Shown here: positions 48,626 to 57,083 of the stretch, piece by piece | How positions within the stretch are numbered: position 1 is the stretch's first letter | Layout of the letters: each line of letters begins with the position of its first letter | DNA from: Paeniglutamicibacter quisquiliarum | Lineage (GTDB): Bacteria; Actinomycetota; Actinomycetes; Actinomycetales; Micrococcaceae | Assembly: GCF_019084045.1 (NCBI RefSeq) | Contig: NZ_JAHRED010000008.1 | Location: forward strand, 62,001-126,000 | Length of the DNA: 64,000 nucleotides | Direction: 5' to 3' | The notes under the pieces: generated by a model | Told to the model about the DNA's origin: nothing | Seen by the model: only the letters and a program-made list of their open reading frames with translations | Databases searched by the model: none | Position numbers and translations under genes: made by a program

Positions 48626-50457
48626 TACCAAGATTTCTTTTGTTCGGATCCGATGAACACGTCGTAGCCGTTGGGCTTCGAATTGCTCGGCGCAACGTTG
48701 TAGGCGCTCAGGGTCTTGCTCATGACTTCGCTAAAGGTGTCGCCAACCGACCACGACTTCCAGTTTCCCTTGGGCCGGTACATCGTGACCACGACTGCAA
48801 TCTCGGGGTCGTCAAGCGGGGCGACGCCGGCGAACGAGTTAGTGTACCCGTCGTAGCCGCCGTTGGGTCCGGCGGCCTGGCCGGTGCCCGATTTGCCGCC
48901 AACGCGGTAACCGGACACTGCCATCTTAGTGCCGGTGCCTTCCTGGACCACAGTCTCCATCATCCTGAGCATCTCCTTCGAGGTCTTCTCGGAGAACACC
49001 CGCTCGCTCTTGGGCGCGGCGGCCTTCTCGACGGTGCCGTCGGGGTTGATGAAGGAATCGATCAGCGTCGGGTCGATGCGCACCCCGCCGTTGGCGATCG
49101 CCTGGGTGATCTGCGCGGTGTGCAGCGCGGTCTGGGTGTAAGCCTGGCCGAACATGGTCGCATACTGCTGGCGGCGTTCCCAGTCCTGCGGGGCCGCAAG
49201 GATGCCCTGGCTGGCCCCGGAAAGTCCGATGTTGATGGCCTTTCCCAGGCCGAGCTTCTTCATGTACTTGTAGCGCGTCTCGTTGCTCATCTTGTTGCCG
49301 ATCATGACGGTGCCTGTGTTGTAGGAGCGGGCAAAGATGCCCGCGGCCGTCATGTCGTAGGTCGAGTGCTTCAACGAGTCGTTGATGGTTTCCTTGTTGA
49401 TCGTGTAGGCGTTGGGCACCCTGAACGCGTCGGTGGGCTTCATCACGCCCTCCTCCAGTGCCGCGGCAAAGGTGGGCATCTTTCCGGTGGAACCCGGCTC
49501 GAAGGCCTGGGTGATCGAGGCCGAGGTGCGGAAGCGGGCCTCGGTCGCGCTGGGGTCGTTGGGGTCCATCTGGTTTGAGTCCCCGATGGCGATGATGCGT
49601 CCGGTCTTCACCTCGGTGACGATCACGGAGACCCAATCCGCGTTGAATTGATTCTGCTTCTTCAGGGCCTCTTCCTGGGCGATGAAGTTGATGTCGCCGT
49701 CGATGGTGAGCTTGATGTCCTGGCCGTCGACCGCCGGCACCTCCGTCATTTCCGCCACGGGGATCCGCACGCCGTCGGCACCGATCTCGTAGGTGCGCGT
49801 TCCGGCGGTTCCCGTCAGGCGATCGTTCTGGCTCAGTTCCAGGCCTTCGGCGCCGTTGTGGGACTGCTGGTCCTCGGAGTTCTTCACGAATCCCAACAGC
49901 GGTCCCGCAACAACCCCGTTGGGGTACTGCCGCTCGCTGCGAAGCTGGCCGGTCAGGGTGGGGATGCGAAGTTCCATGACCGCGTTGCGCACTTCGGGCG
50001 TCACGCCCTTGGCCACCACCGAATACGCGTTTTTCTTGGCCCCGGGATCCCCGACGATGGCGGTGCGCACCGTGTTGACGTCCTGGTCGAGGATTCCGGC
50101 CAACTCGCCCACGGCTTGTTCGATGCTGACCTTTTCGCGGGTGGCGCCGCCGGACGGCTTGTTGCGGACGATTGGCTTGTCCGCATTGACCTTGCGTTGG
50201 TCGATGACCAGGTCATAGCGATCGACACTGGTGGCCAGGATGGTGCCCTTGGTATCCAGGATCTGTCCGCGCTTGGGCTGGGTTTCCTGGACCCGGGTGC
50301 GATTCTTGACCGCGTCGGCCGCGACCGCCTGGGCATTGAGCGACTGGACGAAGAACAGGCGGCCGCCGATAAGCAGGAGCAGTACCAACGCGAAGACCAC
50401 GACCATGCGCAGGCGCGGATGCGTGGCTCCGGTGTTGGATGCGGATTTTTTGGGCAT
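48625..50457 (-). CDS. ftsI: Septal penicillin-binding transpeptidase FtsI (PBP3)
   Basis: Class B PBP that cross-links septal peptidoglycan with FtsW. 610 residues: one N-terminal membrane helix (about 17-38), PBP dimerisation domain, and transpeptidase with STGK (Ser323 nucleophile, Lys326), SYN (Ser378-Asn380) and KSGT (Lys522). There are no PASTA repeats. ATG at 50457 with GAGGACAG upstream. The KTG-type motif is KSG, as is common in class B enzymes. ftsL is 76 bases upstream. Confidence 0.95.
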   Translation of the reverse strand: MPKKSASNTGATHPRLRMVVVFALVLLLLIGGRLFFVQSLNAQAVAADAVKNRTRVQETQPKRGQILDTKGTILATSVDRYDLVIDQRKVNADKPIVRNKPSGGATREKVSIEQAVGELAGILDQDVNTVRTAIVGDPGAKKNAYSVVAKGVTPEVRNAVMELRIPTLTGQLRSERQYPNGVVAGPLLGFVKNSEDQQSHNGAEGLELSQNDRLTGTAGTRTYEIGADGVRIPVAEMTEVPAVDGQDIKLTIDGDINFIAQEEALKKQNQFNADWVSVIVTEVKTGRIIAIGDSNQMDPNDPSATEARFRTSASITQAFEPGSTGKMPTFAAALEEGVMKPTDAFRVPNAYTINKETINDSLKHSTYDMTAAGIFARSYNTGTVMIGNKMSNETRYKYMKKLGLGKAINIGLSGASQGILAAPQDWERRQQYATMFGQAYTQTALHTAQITQAIANGGVRIDPTLIDSFINPDGTVEKAAAPKSERVFSEKTSKEMLRMMETVVQEGTGTKMAVSGYRVGGKSGTGQAAGPNGGYDGYTNSFAGVAPLDDPEIAVVVTMYRPKGNWKSWSVGDTFSEVMSKTLSAYNVAPSNSKPNGYDVFIGSEQKKSW

Positions 50458-50533
50458 ACTGTCCTCAGCTCATACCGGGTGGGCGTGGTGGTGCTAGTCG
50501 TGGCCCGGGGATGGCCCGGGATCCAAGATACCC

Positions 50534-51271
50534 CTATTGTCCCGGGGTCTTCAGGCTCGGCGCCGGTATCGTTCCGCCGTTGAGCTCGGACTTGGAAAAC
50601 TTGGGGCGGGCACCGTCGGTCGTCTCGGGGGCGTCGGCTTTGGAAACCGGGGTATTTGCTGCATCCCAGTTGTCCGCCGGGGCCTCCGGCGCAATCGCCG
50701 GGGTTGTCGGCACCGCGGCGGGGGCCGGGGCCTTCGCGGCGACCGGGGCCTCGGGCTTCGCGGGTGCCTTGAGGGCGAGGGCCTTTGCTGAGGCGTCCTT
50801 GGCCGGCTTCTCGGCCGGGGTCGCTGTCCCGCTGACCTTTCCGGTTTCCAGGTTGATGGCCGCGGGCGCGCCGGGCTTGACCATGCCCAGTTCGGCGGCC
50901 TTCTTGGCGACCACCTGGGGCGCTCCCAGGTACAGGGCCTCCTGGCGCAGCGCCTCGTTTTCCTGCGAGAGCGTGCGTTCCTGCCCACGCAGGTCAACCG
51001 CCGTGTACTGGCCGTTGGCAATGTACACGTTGATCAGCAACACGGCCACCACCGAGGCGATGACAAGGGCGAAGATCGAGACGATGAACGGGACCCGGCG
51101 CTTGGACCCGAGCGCCGGAACCACCGAGAGCGTCGTGCGGCGCCTGGCTGCCGGTTCCTGTGGGCGGGTCGCCGGCACGGGCTGCGGGGCATGGCTGAGC
51201 GCGTTGGCACCCTGGGTTGCGGGAAGCTCGATGACGCGAGAACGTACGCGGTTGGGTGTCCGGTTGCTCAT
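50534..51271 (-). CDS. ftsL: FtsL-like divisome protein with long C-terminal tail
   Basis: 245 residues; occupies the FtsL position between rsmH and ftsI. The N-terminal cytoplasmic part is basic, with one membrane helix at about 62-83 (PFIVSIFALVIASVVAVLLI), followed by a short heptad-rich region (RTLSQENEALRQEALYLGAPQVVAKKAAELG) that fits FtsL/DivIC coiled coils. The last 110 residues are low-complexity Ala/Pro/Lys, roughly doubling the usual FtsL length of about 120. Two bases separate it from the rsmH stop, and its ATG at 51271 has AGGAG. Confidence 0.8.
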   Translation of the reverse strand: MSNRTPNRVRSRVIELPATQGANALSHAPQPVPATRPQEPAARRRTTLSVVPALGSKRRVPFIVSIFALVIASVVAVLLINVYIANGQYTAVDLRGQERTLSQENEALRQEALYLGAPQVVAKKAAELGMVKPGAPAAINLETGKVSGTATPAEKPAKDASAKALALKAPAKPEAPVAAKAPAPAAVPTTPAIAPEAPADNWDAANTPVSKADAPETTDGARPKFSKSELNGGTIPAPSLKTPGQ

Positions 51272-51273
51272 AA

Positions 51274-52269
51274 TCAGCTCCTCTTCAGGATGCGTTCCAC
51301 GGCTCGCAGCTTGGCTGAGGCTGCACGTGAGTTTTCTGCGATTTCTTGGTCGGTTGGCTTCTCGGTTCCCCGGGTGAGGACCTTGAACTGCGCCTTGTGC
51401 TCCTCCAGCTCGACGGGGAAACCCGCCGGTGCCGAGGATTTGGATCCGGCGGCGAAATGCCGCTTGGTGATCTTGTCCTCCAGCGAGTGGTAGCTCATCA
51501 CCACCACCCGCCCTCCGACATGCAGGGAATTCATGGCTGCCGGAATGGCCCGATCCAACACGTCGAGTTCCTCGTTGACTTCGATGCGAAGTGCCTGGAA
51601 CGTTCGCTTGGCGGGGTGTCCCCCGGTGCGGGCGGCCGCGGCCGGAACGACGGAGCGGATGGCCGCGACCAGCTCCTCCGTGGTGCTGAACGGCTTGGCC
51701 TTGCGTGTCTCGACGATTGCCGAGGCGATGCGTCCGGCGAACTTTTCCTCGCCCCAGGCCCGGATGATGCGCACCAATTCCGCTTCGCTGTATTCATTGA
51801 CGATGTCGGCCGCGGTTGGGCCGCGCGATGTGTCCATGCGCATGTCAAGCGGCGCGTCGTAGGAGTAGGCGAAGCCGCGCTCCCGTTCGTCCAGCTGCAG
51901 GGAGGAAACCCCAAGGTCAAAGAGCACGCCGTCGATTCCGTCAAACCCGAGATCGTCCACGACGTCGGCGATCTCGTCGTAAATGGCATGGACGAGGTCC
52001 GTGCGGGTTGCATAGGGTTCCAGGCGAGCCCCGGCCAAGGCCAGTGCCTGTTCGTCACGGTCAAGCCCGATCAGGTGGAGGTCGGGGAACCGCTGCAACA
52101 GGGCCTCCGAGTGTCCACCCATGCCCAGGGTGCAATCCACGACCACGGCACGGCCGCGCGCGGCAATGCCGGCTTTAATCCCCGGCTCCAAAAGCCCTAC
52201 GCATCGATCGAGCAGTACTGGAACATGGCGTTCCGAGGCGGGTCGCTCTGCGGCTCCGTCTAAATTCAC
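51274..52269 (-). CDS. rsmH: 16S rRNA (cytosine1402-N4)-methyltransferase
   Basis: SAM-dependent methylase of 16S rRNA (MraW). 331 residues, with [15 protein letters not shown], the SAM motif [23 protein letters not shown], the [21 protein letters not shown]-like region [19 protein letters not shown], and the C-terminal [16 protein letters not shown]. The start is GTG at 52269 with AAAGGGGGAG just upstream; the longer frame to 52467 overlaps mraZ. It lies in the mraZ operon, 172 bases after mraZ. Confidence 0.96.
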   Translation of the reverse strand: MNLDGAAERPASERHVPVLLDRCVGLLEPGIKAGIAARGRAVVVDCTLGMGGHSEALLQRFPDLHLIGLDRDEQALALAGARLEPYATRTDLVHAIYDEIADVVDDLGFDGIDGVLFDLGVSSLQLDERERGFAYSYDAPLDMRMDTSRGPTAADIVNEYSEAELVRIIRAWGEEKFAGRIASAIVETRKAKPFSTTEELVAAIRSVVPAAAARTGGHPAKRTFQALRIEVNEELDVLDRAIPAAMNSLHVGGRVVVMSYHSLEDKITKRHFAAGSKSSAPAGFPVELEEHKAQFKVLTRGTEKPTDQEIAENSRAASAKLRAVERILKRS

Positions 52270-52441
52270 CGCTCCCCCTTTCGCGTGGGCGTTGTGCTTC
52301 AGGTTTTGGCTGGAATCAGATCCCCCTCCGACCCGCTGCGGCCCAGCCTGGCTCCGGGGAAGTGGAGTCAGGATGTGCGTTGCACGGGCGGCTGGAGATC
52401 TCATCCAAGCCACTTTCGGGCTTACAACCACTGTGTGGTGG

Positions 52442-52870
52442 CTAGAAGCCCGGAAGTACTTCGTCATCTGTTTCGGAGAACACGTTCTCCTGTTGTTCGA
52501 GGTAGGAATTCCACGCGGTGGAATCCCAAATCTCGACCCGGTTGCCCGCGCCGATCACTGTGACCTCGCGGTCCAGCCCCGCATATGTTCGAAGCATGGA
52601 CGGAATGGTGACCCGCCCTTGCTTGTCCGGCAATTCATCCGAAGCACCGGAGAGAAAAACACGTGCATAGTCCCTCGCCTGGCGTGACGAGATGGGAGCC
52701 TGGCTCATTTGCTCATGCTGCTTCTCGAATTCACGTTGGCTAAAGACGTAGATGCAGCGTTCCTGGCCACGAGTCAGAACCAAACCATTGGCTAATTCGT
52801 CCCGATACTTGGCCGGGAGGATTAATCGCCCCTTCTCGTCCAGGCGCGGCGTATACGTTCCAAGGAACAT
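52442..52870 (-). CDS. mraZ: Transcriptional regulator MraZ
   Basis: DNA-binding repressor that forms a ring with two AbrB-like domains; it represses the dcw operon. 142 residues with the two repeats [23 protein letters not shown] (N-terminal) and [22 protein letters not shown] (C-terminal). The start ATG at 52870 follows GGGAGG at eight bases; a longer frame to 52909 overlaps the promoter. It is the first gene of the dcw cluster and sits behind its own operator (52900-52949). Confidence 0.95.
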   Translation of the reverse strand: MFLGTYTPRLDEKGRLILPAKYRDELANGLVLTRGQERCIYVFSQREFEKQHEQMSQAPISSRQARDYARVFLSGASDELPDKQGRVTIPSMLRTYAGLDREVTVIGAGNRVEIWDSTAWNSYLEQQENVFSETDDEVLPGF

Positions 52871-52899
52871 ACAGACCGCCTCCCGGTTGAAAGAAGCAA

Positions 52900-52949
52900 C
52901 TTGCTCCATTCCCCTCTATTTCGCTCCACTTTACTCCACAACCCTCCAC
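52900..52949 (-). promoter_or_regulatory. MraZ operator: five 10-bp direct repeats
   Basis: On the minus strand the units GTGGAGGGTT, GTGGAGTAAA, GTGGAGCGAA, ATAGAGGGGA and ATGGAGCAAG follow each other with an exact 10-base period. This matches the tandem TGGAG-type MraZ boxes known upstream of mraZ in actinobacteria. MraZ ring subunits would bind successive repeats on one helix face. Confidence 0.85.
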
Positions 52950-52955
52950 TGTCAA
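52928..52955 (-). promoter_or_regulatory. mraZ/dcw promoter inside the operator
   Basis: TTGACA (52955-52950) and TAAAGT (52933-52928) are separated by 16 bases. The first two operator repeats fill the spacer, so MraZ bound there would block RNA polymerase. Confidence 0.7.
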
Positions 52956-53456
52956 CGACCGATCCGGCATTTTGGCGTGAAAATAGAACGAAAACTGTTG
53001 ATTTTCCGCGGAATTCCAGCGGGGGGCGAAGTGGAGGGGATCTTATTCAGATCAAACTCCCAGAAAACACTGGGTGACGGGCGACACATTGGCGATTTTG
53101 AAAAAACGCCGATTCATAAGGCAATTCAGCGAACCACGGCAGGAGGGGCCCGGCGCGGAGCGGTGGACGTGGGGCAAAGTGGAGGAAAACCGGGCGGCCA
53201 CTGTGGGGCTGCGCGACTGGCGGGGAATAAAATTTACGCCGATTGGTCATACTCGGCGCGTCGCCGACATCCCCCGGCCCCTGCGGAGGGGAATTTCACC
53301 TCCTGCGGGCACCCGGCCAGTGGCGCACTCCGATGGAGCCGCGCCCCGTTGGGTCCGGAACCGCCGGGCATTAAGAAGCCAAGGCCCCGCGATTGCGGGG
53401 CCTTGGCCGAAAGGTTGTGGCGGAGCGTGAAGCTCCGGCGAATCTGTTACCGAGTA
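52950..53456. other. 507-bp region between mraZ promoter and DUF3040 gene
   Basis: No convincing gene; the open frames here are unsupported by ribosome sites or known families. Contents: the DUF3040 terminator hairpin (53379-53406) and MraZ-like GTGGAG motifs in the plus orientation, one at 53031 and a 10-base-spaced pair GTGGGG/GTGGAG at 53169 and 53179. The ORF with start at 53074 runs through the terminator. I saw no RNase P or tRNA. Confidence 0.45.
53379..53406 (-). terminator. Terminator after the DUF3040 gene
   Basis: CCAAGGCCCCGC (53379-53390) and GCGGGGCCTTGG (53395-53406) form a perfect 12-bp stem with a 4-base loop. On the minus strand it is followed by CTTCTTAAT, moderately T-rich. 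Confidence 0.75.
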
Positions 53457-53831
53457 CTAGGAACCGTGCTCGTCACGCTTGCGCTGTTCCCACTTGTTTT
53501 CCAGATCACTCATGAATCCGGGCTTCTGCGGATTCTTGGCGGCTCCGGGGGCGCCGTTCTTCTTGGTGCCGCCCTTGCGCGAAAGAGCCAGGTACACGCC
53601 GCCAAACATGACAATGAAACCCAGGACGCCAACCATGATCACTTGGCTTGAAACGCCAAAGATCAGCACACCAAGCCCAACGATACCGATCAACGCACCC
53701 AGTGCTAGGTTGCGCGTTGAATAGTTCCCCGCCGTCGACGCAGATTTCATCGTCGAGGCGAAGCGATGGTCCTCATGTAGCTGCTTTTCCAGCTGCTCCA
53801 GAAGACGCTGCTCATGCTCGGAAAGTGGCAT
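53457..53831 (-). CDS. DUF3040 small membrane protein
   Basis: 124 residues: an acidic/His-rich start (PLSEHEQRLLEQLEKQLHED), the family motif of DUF3040, two membrane segments (about 43-62 and 64-83: LALGALIGIVGLGVLIFGV; IMVGVLGFIVMFGGVYLA) and a basic C-terminus. Found next to mraZ and dinB in many actinobacteria; the function is unknown. ATG at 53831 with AGGGGAAGAG upstream. Confidence 0.88.
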   Translation of the reverse strand: MPLSEHEQRLLEQLEKQLHEDHRFASTMKSASTAGNYSTRNLALGALIGIVGLGVLIFGVSSQVIMVGVLGFIVMFGGVYLALSRKGGTKKNGAPGAAKNPQKPGFMSDLENKWEQRKRDEHGS

Positions 53832-54006
53832 CGTCTCTTCCCCTTCACTTCACGGTCCCGGCTTTCGCCTTTACCTACTTGAACGTTGTACGCCTTGGCA
53901 ATGTTCCCGGACGATCCGGCTGGCTAACGTCTACTTCCAGAATAGTCCCGAAACTCGCTAATGAGGTAGTCAGGATTCAACTCTGGGCAGACTCACGGCG
54001 AATGTG

Positions 54007-55209
54007 TCAAGATGGCTGCCCGGGTTTTTTCTCATTTTGCCCATGGTCCAGCAGTGATGCCGGCCGAAGGGCGCCCGCGGGGAACCGGGACCGGATCAAA
54101 TCCATGGTTGCCTCGGCCGCCCGCCAGTTGTCATCGCGCGGGTCGATGCTCAATTGCATCCCGCCCCCGGCGTGCCCCAGCTTCTCCGCCCGGATCCCCA
54201 CGAGTCGCACGGCCTGGGGTCGTGTGCCGAGCTTTTCCAGCAGGCCCTCGGCGGCTCCCACAAGGTCCCCTGCCGCGTTGCTGGGCACCGGAAGCGTCCT
54301 GCTGCGCGAAAGTGTGGAGAAGTCGCTGTAGCGCAGCTTTAACGCCACCACCCCTGCCACCTTCCCGGCCTCGCGCAGTCGAGCCGCCACGCGATGCCCG
54401 AGATGCAGTATCTCGCGGCGCAACGCAGCTTCGTCCCACAGGTCAGTGGTGAAGGTCTCCTCCGCCCCGATGCTCTTTTCCTCGCGTTCGGTCTCCACCG
54501 ATCGGTCATCGAGCCCCCACGCGAGATTGTGCAGGTGGATCCCGGTTGCCCCCAGCTTCCTGCTGAGCGTGTCCCGGGGCGTCTGCGCCAATTGGGCAAC
54601 GGTGGTGATGCCCATTTCGCGCAGTACGCCGGCGGTCTTGGCGCCGACTCCCCACAAGGCCCCAACGGGCAGGGTATGCAAATAGGACAGGGTCTGCTCG
54701 GGCCTGATCACCAGCATGCCGTTGGGCTTGGCGCCGGTGGAAGCGACCTTGGCCACGAACTTCGAGGCGGCGAGTCCCACGCTAGCGGGCAGGCCCAGCT
54801 CGTTGCGCAGCCTCGCGCGGATCATTTGGCCGATTGCCTCGGGGGGACCCAGACGGCGGATGCTGCCTGTCACATCCAGAAAGGCCTCGTCGACGCTCAG
54901 TTGCTCCACCAACGGGGTGATGTCGCGGAAGATCTCCATGATCCGGGCGGAGTATGCCGAATACAGTGAATGTGTCGGCTTGATGATGACGGCGTGCGGC
55001 GCCATCCTCATGGCCACGGACATCGGCATGGCCGATTTCACGCCCAGGGCACGGCATTCATAGGAAGCGGAGAGCACGACGGAGCGCTCCCCCGGAAACC
55101 CGACGATCACTTGCTTTCCGACCAGTTCGGGCCGGGTCAACAGCTCCACCGATACGAAAAAGGCATCCATGTCGATATGCAGTATCGCCCGTGCCTTGCC
55201 CTGAACCAT
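54007..55209 (-). CDS. dinB: DNA polymerase IV (Y family)
   Basis: Translesion polymerase. 400 residues. Catalytic DMDAFFVSVELL (Asp14 region) and SVDEAFLDVTG, the fingers SYECRALGVKSAMPMS, HhH-type GVGAKTAGVLREMGI and LSRKLGATGIHL, and the C-terminal little-finger domain. No obvious C-terminal beta-clamp motif was identified. ATG at 55209 with a -10 box 6 bases upstream (leaderless). The LexA box typical of dinB in some species was not seen. Confidence 0.94.
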   Translation of the reverse strand: MVQGKARAILHIDMDAFFVSVELLTRPELVGKQVIVGFPGERSVVLSASYECRALGVKSAMPMSVAMRMAPHAVIIKPTHSLYSAYSARIMEIFRDITPLVEQLSVDEAFLDVTGSIRRLGPPEAIGQMIRARLRNELGLPASVGLAASKFVAKVASTGAKPNGMLVIRPEQTLSYLHTLPVGALWGVGAKTAGVLREMGITTVAQLAQTPRDTLSRKLGATGIHLHNLAWGLDDRSVETEREEKSIGAEETFTTDLWDEAALRREILHLGHRVAARLREAGKVAGVVALKLRYSDFSTLSRSRTLPVPSNAAGDLVGAAEGLLEKLGTRPQAVRLVGIRAEKLGHAGGGMQLSIDPRDDNWRAAEATMDLIRSRFPAGALRPASLLDHGQNEKKPGQPS

Positions 55210-55215
55210 GGATGA

Positions 55216-55221
55216 AGTCTA
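55216..55221 (-). promoter_or_regulatory. Predicted -10 box for leaderless dinB mRNA
   Basis: TAGACT on the minus strand ends 6 bases before the dinB ATG at 55209. Confidence 0.55.
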
Positions 55222-55307
55222 GCCAACGGGTCCGACAATCCGATGTGCGGCGGTGGCCCGGCTAGAGTTAAGGTGACACCACGCTGCGCGATCTTTGGAT
55301 GGGAATC

Positions 55308-56414
55308 ATGACACTTTATGCTGCGGACACCTCCGACCCCGAACAGGCACGGGAACTTTCCGCAGGCTTCTCGGAACGGCTCGAGACGTTGCTCTCGACC
55401 TTCCTTGCAGAACAGCATGAAGTCATCTCGGACATCGCCCCGGCGGCCGCGGAAATCGTCACCGCCATCGAGGACCTGACGCGGGGCGGAAAGCGCCTGC
55501 GTCCGCTCTTTGCCTTCTGGGGGTACCTGGGGGCCGGCGGCGACGCCCAGGCCGCCGACATCGTGCAGGCCGGGGCGGCCATCGAGCTCTTTCAGGCCGC
55601 CGCCTTGATCCATGACGACCTCATCGACCGCTCCGACACCCGCCGGGGCCAGCCCAGCATGCACCGTCGATTCGAGTCCATGCACCGCGCCTCGGGATGG
55701 CACCGCGATGCCTCTCGCTTCGGCGAGGCCGCCTCCATCCTGGCCGGGGACCTCTGCCTCTCGCTCAGTGAGCAGCTGTTCGCCACCATCAACCCCATGG
55801 TTCCCGAGGCACGGACCATCTTCGACCGCATGCGCGCCCAGGTGATGGCCGGACAATACCTCGATGTCCTTGAGGAGTCCGCCGGCCCCTCCTACGGGCC
55901 AGCCGAGGCCGTCAAGCGGGCGCGAACCATCGTGCGCTACAAGTCCGCGAAGTACTCCGTGGAGAACCCGACGCTGCTCGGCGGTGCGCTGGCCGGCGCC
56001 CCGGAGGATCTCCTGGACCAGTACTCCCGGTTTGCGCTGCCGCTGGGCGAGGCCTTCCAGCTGCGCGACGATGTCCTGGGCGTCTTCGGGGACCCGGCGA
56101 TCACCGGCAAGCCCGCCGGCGATGACCTGCGCGAGGGCAAGCGCACCGAGATCATCGCCCACGCGCTGACCCTGGCCTCCGAGGCCGACCAGGCGTTCAT
56201 CCAGTCACGGCTTGGGGCGGACGACTTGCAGGAAGACGAAGTCAGGCGCATGAGCACCCTGCTGGAGTCCTGCGGGGCGCTGGCCGCCACCGAGGCCTCG
56301 ATAGCAGAGCTTTCCGAACAGGGCCTTTCAGCACTTGAGGAACTCACCGTCGCGCCGCTGGCACGCCACGGACTGCGGACCCTTGGCTTGGCGGCGATTC
56401 GCCGCACGTCCTGA
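55308..56414 (+). CDS. Polyprenyl (geranylgeranyl-type) diphosphate synthase
   Basis: Head-to-tail condensation of isopentenyl diphosphate onto allylic primers, supplying precursors of menaquinone, carotenoids or polyprenyl phosphates. About 368 residues. First Asp-rich motif DDLIDRSDTRRG (about 104-115) and the second in FQLRDDVLGVFGD (about 248-260; the canonical DDxxD is DDVLG here, as in many actinobacterial enzymes). GGKRLRPL marks the N-terminal binding site. Two starts, ATG 55299 and ATG 55308, are close; the second was chosen. The chain length made is not predictable. It faces the Rv2175c-like gene over a 20-bp hairpin. Confidence 0.9.
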   Translation: MTLYAADTSDPEQARELSAGFSERLETLLSTFLAEQHEVISDIAPAAAEIVTAIEDLTRGGKRLRPLFAFWGYLGAGGDAQAADIVQAGAAIELFQAAALIHDDLIDRSDTRRGQPSMHRRFESMHRASGWHRDASRFGEAASILAGDLCLSLSEQLFATINPMVPEARTIFDRMRAQVMAGQYLDVLEESAGPSYGPAEAVKRARTIVRYKSAKYSVENPTLLGGALAGAPEDLLDQYSRFALPLGEAFQLRDDVLGVFGDPAITGKPAGDDLREGKRTEIIAHALTLASEADQAFIQSRLGADDLQEDEVRRMSTLLESCGALAATEASIAELSEQGLSALEELTVAPLARHGLRTLGLAAIRRTS

Positions 56415-56433
56415 ACCCGCCAGGAAGAACAAT

Positions 56434-56481
56434 AAGAGCGAAGGTCCCCTCCCAATTTCCCGGGAGGGGACCTTCGCTCTT
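56434..56481. terminator. 20-bp perfect hairpin terminator between convergent genes
   Basis: Arms at 56434-56453 and 56462-56481 are exact complements (AAGAGCGAAGG...), with an 8-base loop, between the prenyl synthase and the Rv2175c-like gene. Confidence 0.85.
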
Positions 56482-56526
56482 GGGGCGGTGTCGGCGGTTC
56501 GGCCGGACACCTGAAAACCTCGCTGG

Positions 56527-56883
56527 CTACCAGCTCAGCGCCTGGGCACGGCGGCGGATTTCGGTCTTGCGTCCTGCACGCAGGGCGTCCATGGGCGTTC
56601 CGGCCAACGATTCGTCCGGGGTAAAGAGCCACACCAGCAGCTCGTGGTCCTCATAACCGGAATCCTTGAGGACGGAGATCGTGCCCTTCAAGCTCTCGAC
56701 AATGCCGCCGTCCTGCAGGAAGGCCGCGGGCACGCTGCGGATGTTTCGTGGGCCCACGCGCACGGCAATGATTGCCCGCTCATCGATCAGGCTATGGACT
56801 CGTTTGATGGAAACGTCCAGCGCTTCGGCCAGGTCGGGCAGGGGCAGCCATTCGGCCACAAGATTCTCAAGATTGCTCACCAT
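56527..56883 (-). CDS. Rv2175c-like DNA-binding regulator
   Basis: 118 residues. Matches Rv2175c of M. tuberculosis, a small DNA-binding protein that the kinase PknL phosphorylates: N-terminal helix-turn-helix-like LPLPDLAEALDVSIKRVHSLI, central ERAIIAVRVGPRNIRSVPAAFL and C-terminal TISVLKDSGYEDHELLVWLFTPDESL. Its DNA target is unknown. No PknL homologue is adjacent here (the kinase at 11420 is 44 kb away). The start is taken as ATG at 56883, the first with the family N-terminus; a TATATG lies 12 bases upstream. It diverges from the LysM gene. Confidence 0.82.
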   Translation of the reverse strand: MVSNLENLVAEWLPLPDLAEALDVSIKRVHSLIDERAIIAVRVGPRNIRSVPAAFLQDGGIVESLKGTISVLKDSGYEDHELLVWLFTPDESLAGTPMDALRAGRKTEIRRRAQALSW

Positions 56884-57009
56884 TCCAGCGTGCCACATAT
56901 ACGGGTCATTCTGGGGCCAAATTTATGATTTTGTCGTGGGATCTTTCACAATGTCGACTCCGTGGTGTAAATTCACAATAGTCACAACCGCACCATGAGT
57001 CACATACCC

Positions 57010-57030
57010 CACATGGGCCACACCCATGTG
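57010..57030 (+). promoter_or_regulatory. 8-bp hairpin and GTCACA repeats upstream of the LysM gene
   Basis: CACATGGG (57010-57017) and CCCATGTG (57023-57030) form a hairpin in the predicted leader of the LysM/transglycosylase gene. Just upstream, GTCACA occurs at 56981 and 56999 (18 bases apart), similar to MtrA-type sites. Neither is proven. Confidence 0.4.
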
Positions 57031-57083
57031 AGTTCAATTGCGACCGAACGATTCGTCCTTGCCCCAACCCAAAGGATCGCTCC

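Noticed and set aside
53161-53260. Possible RNase P RNA, prompted by a GAGGAAAACCGGGC string
   Set aside because: The conserved flanking motifs (including the paired ACAGAA-type segment and 3' region) are not visible; the match is short and coincidental.
53074-53430. 118-codon plus-strand ORF upstream of mraZ
   Set aside because: Runs through the DUF3040 terminator, has no ribosome site and resembles no family.
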